64,000 nucleotides of DNA from Betaproteobacteria bacterium Ga0077540 (GTDB lineage: Bacteria; Pseudomonadota; Gammaproteobacteria; Burkholderiales; Methylophilaceae), in assembly GCA_001464125.1 (NCBI GenBank), contig LNEP01000003.1, forward strand, positions 62,001 through 126,000, written 5' to 3'. Positions within the stretch are counted from its first letter, which is position 1. The number at the start of each line of letters is the position of its first letter. Made by a program: the position numbers and the translations under genes. Of the stretch, positions 8,436 through 16,701 are shown one piece after another. The notes under the pieces are model-generated. The model was not told where the DNA came from. It worked only from the letters and a program-made list of their open reading frames with translations, and made no database searches.

Positions 8436-9749
8436 CTATTCATCCACCTCATCTAACAAATCGATAGGTTGATGACTCAGTTCAACGCGTTCAATCTGTG
8501 CAAATCGGCGGGTAATTTTTTGGCTACTGATGTGCACATCCTGTGCATTCTCATGTGCCTGACGGATATTATCGGCAAGTTTTTTCATCCGCACGTCAAA
8601 ACGTTCAAAATCTTTACTCAACTTGCCTAATTCATCTTTAATGATGTGGACTTGTTTGCGCATTTCCACGTCTTTCAATACGGCACGCGCAGTGTTTAGT
8701 ACGGCCATTAAGGTGGTTGGTGACACCACCCACACGCGTTTATTCATTGCATAATCAATCACTTCCGGATGATAGGCGTGGATTTCAGCAAATACTGCCT
8801 CTGCTGGGATAAACATCACCGCACCATCAGAGGTGACATTGGGAATAATATATTTAGCAGCAATATCATCTACATGCTTTTTAACATCCGCTTTAAATTG
8901 TTTCTCAGCTTGCAGCTGCATAGGCTCGCTCAGGCTGGCATCAAACATACGGTGATAGTTTTCTAGTGGGAACTTGCTGTCCACGGCCACTGTGCCGGTA
9001 GGGTCAGGCAAGAACAAAGCACAGTCCACACGCGTGCCGTTATCAAATGTATGCTGCATTTTAAAGCTAGCAGTTGGTAATACGTTGCGTACCAAACCTT
9101 CTAATTGCACCTCGCCATAAGCACCTCGGCTGCGCTTATCTCCTAACAACTCTTGCAGGCTCACCATGTTGGTGCTTAAACCATCAATTTTCTTTTGCGC
9201 TTCATCAATGGTGGCCAAACGCTCCATAACACTCACAAATGTCTCATTGGTTTTTCTGAACCCTTCTTCCAAACGCTCAGATACTTTACCGCCAATCTCT
9301 TCCAATCTAGCGTCCACTATTTTGCTCAAAGTATCAATGGTTTGTGTCAGTGTGGTGGTGGCTTTCAACATGGTATCTTGCATCATGCCCTGTTGCGCTT
9401 TCCCTTGCTCACTCAGGGTTTTATGCAAGGTTTCCAATACAGTTTCACGAGTAGTTGCCATACTACTATTCTGTGCCAACTGTAACGCTTGCATGGCATC
9501 GCGGGTGGCTTGTAACTCATGTGAGACGGTAAACTTAAGACGATCGCTATTTTCTTGTGTAGCGCTGTTAAGCCTGTCCCCCAGCTTATTCAAGCCATCA
9601 TTTAAATCCAGCAACATAGCACGGTGCTTTTCCTCTAACTGCTGCATTAATAAAGTGTTTGATTGCTGCTTGAGCATACGTGTTAACAACCACAGCACAG
9701 CTGCCAACATGCAGACGGCAACAATTAACAATAAGAGGCTAATATTCAT
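8436..9749 (-). CDS. rmuC: DNA recombination protein RmuC
   Basis: 437 residues. One N-terminal membrane helix (about 2-22) is followed by a long coiled coil (about 25-200) and the RmuC domain (about 195-410, with RGAYGEVQLE, VDCALFLPDP, DSKFPLENY and VMFIPAEA). RmuC limits inversions at short inverted repeats and is predicted to be a membrane-tethered nuclease-like protein. It is followed by moaD after 22 bp, so the two may share a transcript. Confidence 0.93.
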   Translation of the reverse strand: MNISLLLLIVAVCMLAAVLWLLTRMLKQQSNTLLMQQLEEKHRAMLLDLNDGLNKLGDRLNSATQENSDRLKFTVSHELQATRDAMQALQLAQNSSMATTRETVLETLHKTLSEQGKAQQGMMQDTMLKATTTLTQTIDTLSKIVDARLEEIGGKVSERLEEGFRKTNETFVSVMERLATIDEAQKKIDGLSTNMVSLQELLGDKRSRGAYGEVQLEGLVRNVLPTASFKMQHTFDNGTRVDCALFLPDPTGTVAVDSKFPLENYHRMFDASLSEPMQLQAEKQFKADVKKHVDDIAAKYIIPNVTSDGAVMFIPAEAVFAEIHAYHPEVIDYAMNKRVWVVSPTTLMAVLNTARAVLKDVEMRKQVHIIKDELGKLSKDFERFDVRMKKLADNIRQAHENAQDVHISSQKITRRFAQIERVELSHQPIDLLDEVDE

Positions 9750-9793
9750 GTGTGAGATTATAACGGATGTGGCTAACTATCTCTTAATTCCAA

Positions 9794-9826
9794 TAAAAAA
9801 GCCCTTAAGCGAAACTTAAGAGCTTT
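9794..9826 (-). terminator. Rho-independent terminator upstream of rmuC, reading leftward
   Basis: On the minus strand the stem AAAGCTCTTAAG / CTTAAGGGCTTT (one mismatch) with a 5-base loop is followed by a T run. It lies upstream of rmuC and so must end a minus-strand transcript that begins between here and 10250. This supports a small RNA or micropeptide gene there. Confidence 0.6.
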
Positions 9827-9916
9827 AATTAAAATTACACGTCATCAAACCAACAGAAATTTAACTGCCAAGCTGTTGGCAGATTAACTATAGTATGTGA
9901 GCAGTAATTTGTGGCG

Positions 9917-10003
9917 TTAGACCACAGCAATCATTGCATCCACACCACCCACAACCAACAACATTAAAATGCTAAAAAACAGTATTTTTACATTTAAACT
10001 CAT
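9917..10003 (-). CDS. Possible micropeptide (28 residues, one membrane helix)
   Basis: ATG at 10003 to TAA at 9917. The peptide begins MSLNVKIL and is almost wholly hydrophobic, with FFSILMLLVVGG as a membrane-spanning core. A terminator follows about 90 bp later and FNR-like dyads lie 25-54 bp upstream. There is no clear Shine-Dalgarno sequence, so the transcript could instead be non-coding. I do not recognise a family. Confidence 0.3.
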   Translation of the reverse strand: MSLNVKILFFSILMLLVVGGVDAMIAVV

Positions 10004-10027
10004 ATAGTTAAGCCATATAAAGAAAGT

Positions 10028-10057
10028 GATACATCACAATAATGATGCAAATCATAC
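10028..10057. promoter_or_regulatory. Two FNR/CRP-like dyads
   Basis: GTGAT-ac-ATCAC (10028-10039) and ATGAT-gcaa-ATCAT (10044-10057). The second has the 5-4-5 architecture of the FNR box TTGATnnnnATCAA with one mismatch in each half. It is centred about 43 bp upstream of the transcription start predicted from a weak -10 (TATATG at 10014-10019, minus strand), close to the class II activator position. Regulation is inference. Confidence 0.35.
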
Positions 10058-10186
10058 ATCCAATAAAATAAAAATGCTAATATTTTTTTACTATCCTCTT
10101 CATTTATAAGAATTTTCATTGAAATAGACTATTTTCCACTCAAAATAAATTTTTTAAATTATGCCGATTGGAGCCAGCATTCCATT

Positions 10187-10201
10187 TGTGAGTACCTCAC
10201 A
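10187..10201. promoter_or_regulatory. Perfect dyad upstream of CHASE2 operon
   Basis: TGTGAG-tac-CTCACA, a perfect 6-bp inverted repeat with a 3-base centre, 50-64 bp before the CHASE2 gene start. It resembles a CRP site but is one base shorter than the TGTGA-N6-TCACA pattern. No convincing sigma-70 promoter is visible between it and the gene. Confidence 0.35.
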
Positions 10202-10250
10202 CCCTGTGTTAGAGTCAATTGCTTGATAGGTAAATGAAGCGAAGAGAACG

Positions 10251-11966
10251 ATGATTAAGCTGAAATTATTACTAGGCCAATGGCTGGCCAAACTCACGCG
10301 TAAACTCAAAAATAACTTTTACATTTATCTTGCCACTTTATTCAGCACATTGGTGCTGTTAGATGCAAGCGTGTTTCATGTGGGCTTAAACATGCGAGAT
10401 AAAGCGTTTGATTTCATGGTGAAGCACCGTGTGATTCAAGCAAAGGCAGATTCACAAATCATTATTGTAGATATTAACGAAGCAAGCTTGGCAGCGTTTT
10501 CTAAAGAGTACGGGCGCTGGCCTTGGCCTAGACAAGTACTGGGGGAGTTTGTTGAAAACATTCAAGCACAGAAACCCAAAGCGATTGTGTTTGACATTGT
10601 GTTTAGTGACGCCGATATCTATAACCCAGACAGCGACGCCTACTTTAACGATGTCATTGGTGCCAGTGACAATGTGTTTTTTCCTATCTTAAGGTTAGAC
10701 CCTACGCAAGATAAGCTCAGCCAACTGAAATACGCCCAAATCCCTGGGATTCAACCCTATCCAGACCATAATCAAAACGCCACTATTGCGGCCATTCTGC
10801 CTTTTTTTGAGGGTGCTCAGAAAGCTAACCGTCTAGGCACACATAATGTTTACCCCGATAACGATGGCATTGTGCGTGAATACCGCATTTACCATTCCGA
10901 TGAGGGTTGGCATTTACCCTCTCTACCCGAGGTGGTTGGTAAGTATGCGGGAGGCTCTCTAACAGACTTGCCACAGAACATGCTGATGAACTGGCGAGGC
11001 AAGCCATTTAGCTATCAATACGTCACATTCAGCGATGTCTTTACCGATTTAACGAGTCAACACAAAAAACGATCACAAAACGAATTTACCGACAAGATTG
11101 TCATTGTCGGTTCAACTGCAGCCGGCTTATTTGATATCAAACCCACTGCCATGGATAAACAGTTTCCTGGCGTAGAGGTGCTGGCAACAGCCATCGACAA
11201 TGTCAAACACGGTGACTACTTAAAAGTATGGCGTGGCAAAACACCTTATATCATCTTGAGTTTGTTATTAATTTGGATCACCACCTTAGCGTTCTACTTT
11301 AAAGTGGACCGCGATAAATTCAACTCGATATTTACAGGTAGCCAAGTTGGCTTGCTAGCGCTGTCTTATATCGGCATAAATGTCAGCAATACTTATTTGG
11401 ATTTAACCGGGCCAATCTTGTGGGCGGTCGCGCTGTTTGGTATTGCCAAGATTTATGCCCTAGCGACAGACCGCGCCCTGCAGCGCTGGCTGACATTTGG
11501 CGTGCAGGCAAACGCAGAACACACTAGCGTACTGATGTTAGCTGCCAGCATTGAGAGTGATGAGCCTCTTGGCGATGTGCTGATGAAAAAGCTAAAACGC
11601 AAACTGGAACTCACCAGCACCACACCTAATGTGATTGAAGTGCTTTTGGGCACGCAAACCGGCATTTGGGGATTGTTTGGAGACATGGTGATTGTTAGTT
11701 GGATGTATTCGGACGAAAAACCAGAATATAAAACCACTGCTCAGCAAGATGCACAGCGCATGATGGATAGTCTTCACGACCATGTCGAATCACTCGGTCT
11801 ACCAAAACAGACCGTCATCCGTTATGCAACCCATGAGGGAAAACTATTGCAATCCAACCTGCCCGCAAACAGTCAAACACTCGCGGCACAATGGCGCACA
11901 ATGTTTGCACAACTGATTATTCAATTGGAACACGGCGACCGTTCAGAAACAAAGGAAATCACATGA
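10251..11966 (+). CDS. CHASE2-domain membrane protein without recognised output domain
   Basis: 571 residues. A membrane helix lies at about 24-45, then a CHASE2 extracytoplasmic sensory domain (about 50-325, with DKAFDFM, IIIVDINEASL, GRWPWPR, FDIVFS, and near its end IVIVGSTAAGLFDIKPTAMDKQFPGVEVLATAIDN). Two or three further helices follow (about 328-405) and then about 165 cytoplasmic residues. CHASE2 proteins usually end in an adenylate cyclase, kinase or GGDEF domain; I see none of their motifs here. It overlaps the next gene by ATGA, indicating translational coupling with the SH3 and M48 genes. Ligand and output are unknown. Confidence 0.85.
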   Translation: MIKLKLLLGQWLAKLTRKLKNNFYIYLATLFSTLVLLDASVFHVGLNMRDKAFDFMVKHRVIQAKADSQIIIVDINEASLAAFSKEYGRWPWPRQVLGEFVENIQAQKPKAIVFDIVFSDADIYNPDSDAYFNDVIGASDNVFFPILRLDPTQDKLSQLKYAQIPGIQPYPDHNQNATIAAILPFFEGAQKANRLGTHNVYPDNDGIVREYRIYHSDEGWHLPSLPEVVGKYAGGSLTDLPQNMLMNWRGKPFSYQYVTFSDVFTDLTSQHKKRSQNEFTDKIVIVGSTAAGLFDIKPTAMDKQFPGVEVLATAIDNVKHGDYLKVWRGKTPYIILSLLLIWITTLAFYFKVDRDKFNSIFTGSQVGLLALSYIGINVSNTYLDLTGPILWAVALFGIAKIYALATDRALQRWLTFGVQANAEHTSVLMLAASIESDEPLGDVLMKKLKRKLELTSTTPNVIEVLLGTQTGIWGLFGDMVIVSWMYSDEKPEYKTTAQQDAQRMMDSLHDHVESLGLPKQTVIRYATHEGKLLQSNLPANSQTLAAQWRTMFAQLIIQLEHGDRSETKEIT

Positions 11967-12463
11967 AGCTAAATAACTTTATCAATTGGATTGCTCTGGC
12001 AAGTTTAGGCTTGGGCGTCACAATGTCTGCGTTTGCAGCAGAAACCGGAACAGCGCTAAAAGCAGACACCTTACGAGCGCAACCCTTTGCTGATGCAAAA
12101 TCTTCCGGTGCGTTGATTAAAAATGAGCCACTAGAAATTTTGACCAAAAAAGGGGCTTGGTTACAGGTAAAAACTAAAAAAAATACTGGCTGGGTACGCT
12201 TATTATCTGTAAAGCGCACTAACACAGGCAATGCACTCAAAGGTACAGTTGCCGTAGCGACTGGTCGCGCCGGTACCGGAAAAGTGGTATCCACCACTGG
12301 TATCCGAGGCTTAAGCGCTGAGGAGTTGAAATCTGCGCAATTTAATGAAGCAGAAATCAAACAATTAGAGAGCTTGGCGACCAGTCAAGCACAGGCTAAG
12401 CAGTTTGCCGCCAGTGGTGGGCTCAGTGCCAATCAGACTGCCTATTTGAAAGGAGCAAAATAA
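11963..12463 (+). CDS. Periplasmic bacterial SH3-domain protein
   Basis: 166 residues from ATG 11963, which overlaps the CHASE2 stop codon and has AAGGAA upstream. A signal peptide ends near residue 29 (SAFAAE). An SH3_3-type domain spans about 35-90 (LRAQPFADAKSSG, GAWLQVKTKKNTGWVRLLSV). The C-terminal half has a GTGKVVSTTGIRGLSAEELKSA-type segment and a helical tail. Such SH3 domains often bind peptidoglycan or peptides. It overlaps the M48 gene by one base (TAATG). Confidence 0.8.
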   Translation: MKLNNFINWIALASLGLGVTMSAFAAETGTALKADTLRAQPFADAKSSGALIKNEPLEILTKKGAWLQVKTKKNTGWVRLLSVKRTNTGNALKGTVAVATGRAGTGKVVSTTGIRGLSAEELKSAQFNEAEIKQLESLATSQAQAKQFAASGGLSANQTAYLKGAK

Positions 12464-13368
12464 TGCATAAGCCCATCTTCACCCTCTTAGTCACAACTGG
12501 TCTTGTGGCAAATGTCTATGCGTTAGACCTTGGTAAAGCTTTGGAAGGCGTGGTTAAAGAAAAAATCCAAGAAACCACTGGCGCCAAAACTGAACCTAAC
12601 AATCAAGAGAGCACTGGTAATCAAGCTGAGGTAACGACTGCTCAGCCAGCGCAACCACAGATCAACTGGAAAAGCCCAAGCCGTGAGGAAGAGGTTGCGA
12701 TAGGACGCGATGTCACCGGCAGTTTGCTGGGGGCAGCCCCGTTGGTCAAAGATAATGGCCTACAACAATATGTGAATAAAGTAGGCCGTTGGGTTGCCAA
12801 TCAATCTGAACGCCCGGATTTACCTTGGAAATTTGGTGTCATTGAAAGTAGCGATTTAAATGCTTTTGCAGCGCCAGGTGGTTATGTGCTGATTACCAAA
12901 GGGTTATACCAAACCTTTCATAATGAGGCGCAGCTAGCAGGCGTGTTGGGACATGAAATAGCGCATGTAGTCAAAAAACACCATCTCAAAGTCATGCAAA
13001 AACAGGCCTTACTCGACATGGGTGCGGGATTGTTAGGTGATAAATTTGGCGACAACAAACTATCCAAAAAAGCGATTAGCACCGGCGCTGAAATCAGTGC
13101 ACGCAATTTGGATAAAAGTGCAGAATATGAAGCCGACCGTATGGGCATGATACTCGCCTATCGCGCTGGTTATGATGTTTATGGGCTGCCTGAAGTATTG
13201 CAAAATATGGCGCAAATCAGCAAGAACGATGATAGCGTTGCCTTATTGTTTAAGACACACCCTCATCCAGATGAACGCCTTGCGCAGTTGGGCGAAAGCG
13301 CAGGCACGCAGTTAGACAAATTAAAGCCAGGCAAAACGCTGGAGAACCGCCTGTACCCTCTACGCTAG
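12463..13368 (+). CDS. M48-family periplasmic metalloprotease
   Basis: 301 residues with a signal peptide (cleavage about residue 20, VYA|LD). The zinc motif HEIAH lies at residues 164-168 and the third-ligand region EYEADRMG at 221-228. The early segment NAFAAPGGYVLITKGLY is typical of the YggG/LoiP and BepA branch of M48 proteases, which degrade or fold outer-membrane proteins. There is no TPR repeat, so it is nearer LoiP than BepA. It is the third gene of the CHASE2 operon with TAATG coupling, suggesting an envelope quality-control role (inference). Confidence 0.9.
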   Translation: MHKPIFTLLVTTGLVANVYALDLGKALEGVVKEKIQETTGAKTEPNNQESTGNQAEVTTAQPAQPQINWKSPSREEEVAIGRDVTGSLLGAAPLVKDNGLQQYVNKVGRWVANQSERPDLPWKFGVIESSDLNAFAAPGGYVLITKGLYQTFHNEAQLAGVLGHEIAHVVKKHHLKVMQKQALLDMGAGLLGDKFGDNKLSKKAISTGAEISARNLDKSAEYEADRMGMILAYRAGYDVYGLPEVLQNMAQISKNDDSVALLFKTHPHPDERLAQLGESAGTQLDKLKPGKTLENRLYPLR

Positions 13369-13382
13369 CTAAACAGCGATGT

Positions 13383-13425
13383 AGAGCGAATGGCTAAATC
13401 CATTTATTCGTTCTACATTCGCTCT
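13383..13425. repeat. Inverted repeat between convergent genes
   Basis: AGAGCGAATG (13383-13392) and CATTCGCTCT (13416-13425) are perfect 10-bp complements with a 23-base loop. They flank the stop codon of the permease gene at 13394. No T tract follows on either side, so it is a weak terminator candidate. Confidence 0.4.
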
Positions 13426-14410
13426 TGATGTAGGCGTAATAAATAGGGGCCGCCACAATACCGGCAATGCCAAAAGCCGCCTCCATAGTCAGCATAGCCA
13501 CCAGCAACTCCCAAGCATGTGCCCGTATTTGTCCACCGACAATACGGGCATTTAAGAAGTATTCCAACTTATGTATCACCACCAAAAACAGCAGTGAACT
13601 CAGGGCAATGCCAAGTGAGTGGCTCATACTCACCACCACAATCACTGTGTTGGAGATCAAATTACCCACTACTGGTAGTAAACCAACAATAAATGTAATC
13701 AGAATCATGGTTTTAGTAAACGGCAGCTCTATACCAAACATGGGCAAGACAACCGCCAAGTAGATACCAGTAAATGTCGCGTTGATAGCTGATATACGCA
13801 CCTGCGCAAACACGATATTACGGAAGGCATCAGCAAACAGCGTGGCGCGATCGACCAAACTGCGGGCAAATGCTGGGTATCGGTCGCGCTGCGTTGCCTC
13901 GCGGAGCGCGAGCATCGCCCCAATTACCATCGCAATGAGCATATGCGCAATATGCCGCCCTGCTTCTTTGCCTAAAAACTGAATATCTTTGGAGTGTGCT
14001 CTAAGCCATTCTGTAACAGTTTGCTGTAAAGCCACTGCATCCGCCGGCAAATGCGAATCCACCCACTCGGGCAATATTTTGCGTGAGTCAGCAATAATCT
14101 CGGCCATCTGGGCAATCAACTTCGTCAAGCCACCCGAATCAGAACGCAACAAAGCCACCAAGCCCATCCCAATCAGCGTCAACAAACCGATAATCAATAC
14201 AGCTAACAGCGCAACCGCAATGACTTTAGCGCCTTTGCCAGGCAATCTACGCGCGATATAAGGTGAAATAATATGCACCAACTCAAACACCAATAAACCT
14301 GCCAGCAGAGCTGGAAGCAAATGCACGTGCAGGACAAATAACATGGCAAACACCATGATGATCCATGCAGCAATATCGTATTGATCAAATCTGTTGTCTG
14401 TCGCTTGCAT
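13394..14410 (-). CDS. AI-2E family transporter (PerM-like permease)
   Basis: 338 residues from ATG 14410, which has AAGGG upstream; a longer frame to 14497 overlaps the yigZ-type gene and lacks support. Several hydrophobic helices occur at the N-terminus (about 12-80) and C-terminus (about 200-330), with a hydrophilic amphipathic region between, the usual AI-2E exporter plan. The conserved GLLPVVGNLISN segment is present. Substrates of this family vary and include autoinducer-2, ions or none known; I would not assign one. Confidence 0.85.
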   Translation of the reverse strand: MQATDNRFDQYDIAAWIIMVFAMLFVLHVHLLPALLAGLLVFELVHIISPYIARRLPGKGAKVIAVALLAVLIIGLLTLIGMGLVALLRSDSGGLTKLIAQMAEIIADSRKILPEWVDSHLPADAVALQQTVTEWLRAHSKDIQFLGKEAGRHIAHMLIAMVIGAMLALREATQRDRYPAFARSLVDRATLFADAFRNIVFAQVRISAINATFTGIYLAVVLPMFGIELPFTKTMILITFIVGLLPVVGNLISNTVIVVVSMSHSLGIALSSLLFLVVIHKLEYFLNARIVGGQIRAHAWELLVAMLTMEAAFGIAGIVAAPIYYAYIKSECRTNKWI

Positions 14411-14420
14411 GCTTGCCCTT

Positions 14421-14984
14421 TTATGGTTGAAAACGTTGTTGAAACTGTTGCACTGATTGTGCTGGCAATCGCACAATAAAATGTGCAGCCTCATCAAATA
14501 CTTTATTGAGCACGGTCCCTTTTAGCTTGCTCAATTCCCTTGTAAGTTCATCTACACGTTTGTAGCTAGTGGTAATTTGAATTTCCTGCATTTCAATATA
14601 GGGCGTGCTGCCCGCATGCTCTAGCGCCAGTTTAGCAGTGCCTCCATAAGCTTTTACTAAACCACCCGTACCTAAATTAATACCACCGTAATAGCGTATG
14701 ACCCCAACGCATACATTGATGTATTGTTGGCCATCCAGAATTTGCAAAATAGGCTTGCCCGCAGTACCGGATGGCTCACCTGCATCTGAAAACCGTGGGA
14801 TGACTCCTTCTGCTGTTTTAATGCGATAGGCATAAGCCAAGTGATGCGCAGTCGGATGTTGTGAGGCTAATTGCCTTAAAAAGAATGCAACCTCACGCTC
14901 GGTTTCGCAGTATTTTGCCTGCGCGATGAAACGCGATTTTTGAATGGTTTGCTCAGCGCTTGCTTGCTGTTGGAGAGTAATCAT
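14421..14984 (-). CDS. yigZ: YigZ / IMPACT family protein
   Basis: 187 residues, slightly shorter than the usual ~200. The IMPACT N-terminal domain shows KSRFIAQAK, HHLAYAYRI, RFSDAGEPSGTAGKPIL and RYYGGINLGTGGLVKAYG, which are the family signatures. The cellular role of YigZ is not established; eukaryotic IMPACT regulates the GCN2 kinase. It lies 10 bp upstream of the permease gene and 17 bp downstream of fhs, so the three may be cotranscribed. Confidence 0.92.
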   Translation of the reverse strand: MITLQQQASAEQTIQKSRFIAQAKYCETEREVAFFLRQLASQHPTAHHLAYAYRIKTAEGVIPRFSDAGEPSGTAGKPILQILDGQQYINVCVGVIRYYGGINLGTGGLVKAYGGTAKLALEHAGSTPYIEMQEIQITTSYKRVDELTRELSKLKGTVLNKVFDEAAHFIVRLPAQSVQQFQQRFQP

Positions 14985-15001
14985 CGTGCTAGATGGATGG
15001 A

Positions 15002-16651
15002 TTAAGATAAGCCTGTGATTTTACCATCAGCATCAACACTAATTCGCTCACTCGCAGGCTGTTTGGGCAGCCCCGGCATGGTCATAATATCCCCACAAAT
15101 AGCGACAATAAAACCTGCACCACGGGATAATCGCAAAGATTTCACGTTAAGCGTATGCCCAACAGGCGCATTGCGCAGTGTGGGATCAGATGAAAATGAA
15201 TACTGTGTTTTTGCAATGCACACAGGAAAATCTTGATACTCTGCAGAAAACGCTGCTAACTGCGTTTGTGCCAAATCACTATATTCCACGCCAGCCGCAC
15301 CATACAACTTACTAGCAATCGTTGCAATTTTGTCTACTAGCGGCAGAGAAGATGGATATAGGGTTTGAAATTTGGAGGGATGATGCGCCAACTGCTCTAC
15401 TACCGTTTCTGCCAACATGGTTGCACCCGCAGCGCCTTCCGCCCAATGTTTGCAGATACAAATCTCATAACCCAATGACCTGACTGCTTGCTCTAGTGCT
15501 GCCACTTCATTGGGCGTGTCTTGCGTGAAGTGATTGATGGCCACCACCACTTGCATGCCGAATTGGTGATGCAAGTTATCTAAATGTCTTTTTAGGTTAT
15601 CCAAACCTAACAGCAGGCTATCTACATTTTCTTGGTTGAGCGCACTTAACTCAACACCACCGTGAAACTTCAGCGCACGTATTGTCGCCACCAACACCAC
15701 GATATCTGGCATCAAATGGCTCAAACGGCATTTGATGTCAAAAAACTTTTCCGCCCCTAAATCTGCACCAAAACCAGCTTCAGTCACCACATAGTCTGCA
15801 AGCTTAAGAGCTGTTTTGGTAGCCACCACAGAATTACAACCATGCGCGATATTGGCAAATGGCCCCCCATGCACGATGGCTGGGGTGTGCGCAATGGTTT
15901 GTACTAAGTTGGGCTGAAATGCGTCTTTCAACAGTGCTGTCATAGCCCCTTGCGCATTTAAATCACTTGCAAAGATTGGGCGCTGCTGACTGTTCAAGCC
16001 AATTTGAATACGCCCCAAACGCTCGGTTAAATCTTGCAAATTCTCTGCCAGACAAAAAATCGCCATTACCTCAGAAGCAACGGTAATATCAAATCCGGTG
16101 TCTGTCTCATGATGCTGATGCAAGGTCAGTCGGCGTAGCGCACGATCATTCATATCCATGCATCGACGCCATGTCACTTGTTGAATATCTAATGCATTGC
16201 CGTGATGAATATGATTATCCACCAACGCGGCTAATAAATTATTAGCAGCCGTAATCGCATGGAAATCCCCCGTAAAATGGAGGTTGATATTTTCCATCGG
16301 TAAGAGTTGTGCTTGACCACCGCCTGTCGCCCCACCCTTCATCCCAAACACAGGGCCTAACGATGGTTCACGCAAGCAAGCAACAGCGCGTTTTCCGATA
16401 TGATTGAGGGCATCAGCCAAGCCTATGGTTGTGGTTGTTTTACCCTCACCGGCTGGGGTTGGGCTAATGGCAGTCACCAATATCAACTTGCCATCAGGAC
16501 GATGTTTTAAAAATTGCGTATAGCCACGGTCTAGCTTAGCAATGTAATGGCCATAGGGAATGAGCGCCTCACTAGGAATATCCAACCGATCAGCAATGGT
16601 CGAAATTGGCTTGAGCATAGCATCTTGCGCAATTTCGATGTCTGAACGCAT
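15002..16651 (-). CDS. fhs: Formate-tetrahydrofolate ligase
   Basis: 549 residues, full length. The ATP-binding motif [11 protein letters not shown] is at about residues 65-75, and [18 protein letters not shown]-type residues follow at about 94-111. It joins formate to tetrahydrofolate with ATP to give 10-formyl-THF, for purines, fMet-tRNA and C1 assimilation. In methylotrophs it links the formate pool to folate-bound C1 units. It has only 50 bp before the HerA-like gene. Confidence 0.96.
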   Translation of the reverse strand: MRSDIEIAQDAMLKPISTIADRLDIPSEALIPYGHYIAKLDRGYTQFLKHRPDGKLILVTAISPTPAGEGKTTTTIGLADALNHIGKRAVACLREPSLGPVFGMKGGATGGGQAQLLPMENINLHFTGDFHAITAANNLLAALVDNHIHHGNALDIQQVTWRRCMDMNDRALRRLTLHQHHETDTGFDITVASEVMAIFCLAENLQDLTERLGRIQIGLNSQQRPIFASDLNAQGAMTALLKDAFQPNLVQTIAHTPAIVHGGPFANIAHGCNSVVATKTALKLADYVVTEAGFGADLGAEKFFDIKCRLSHLMPDIVVLVATIRALKFHGGVELSALNQENVDSLLLGLDNLKRHLDNLHHQFGMQVVVAINHFTQDTPNEVAALEQAVRSLGYEICICKHWAEGAAGATMLAETVVEQLAHHPSKFQTLYPSSLPLVDKIATIASKLYGAAGVEYSDLAQTQLAAFSAEYQDFPVCIAKTQYSFSSDPTLRNAPVGHTLNVKSLRLSRGAGFIVAICGDIMTMPGLPKQPASERISVDADGKITGLS

Positions 16652-16701
16652 AAGAATCCTTATCTAAGCACTGAATGTATTCAAATTAAAGAATAAATCT
16701 G

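Larger units (their letters stand above)
9750..10250. other. 500-bp intergenic region between divergent rmuC and CHASE2 genes
   Basis: This is the longest gap in the window. It holds a hairpin terminator pointing left (9794-9826), a possible 28-residue minus-strand ORF (9917-10003), two FNR/CRP-like dyads (10028-10057) and a perfect TGTGAG/CTCACA dyad (10187-10201). The segment from about 10060 to 10160 is very AT-rich and I see nothing else in it. Confidence 0.6.

Noticed and set aside
9166-9819. 217-codon plus-strand frame opposite rmuC
   Set aside because: Ser/Cys-rich composition typical of an antisense shadow; rmuC has full domain support.
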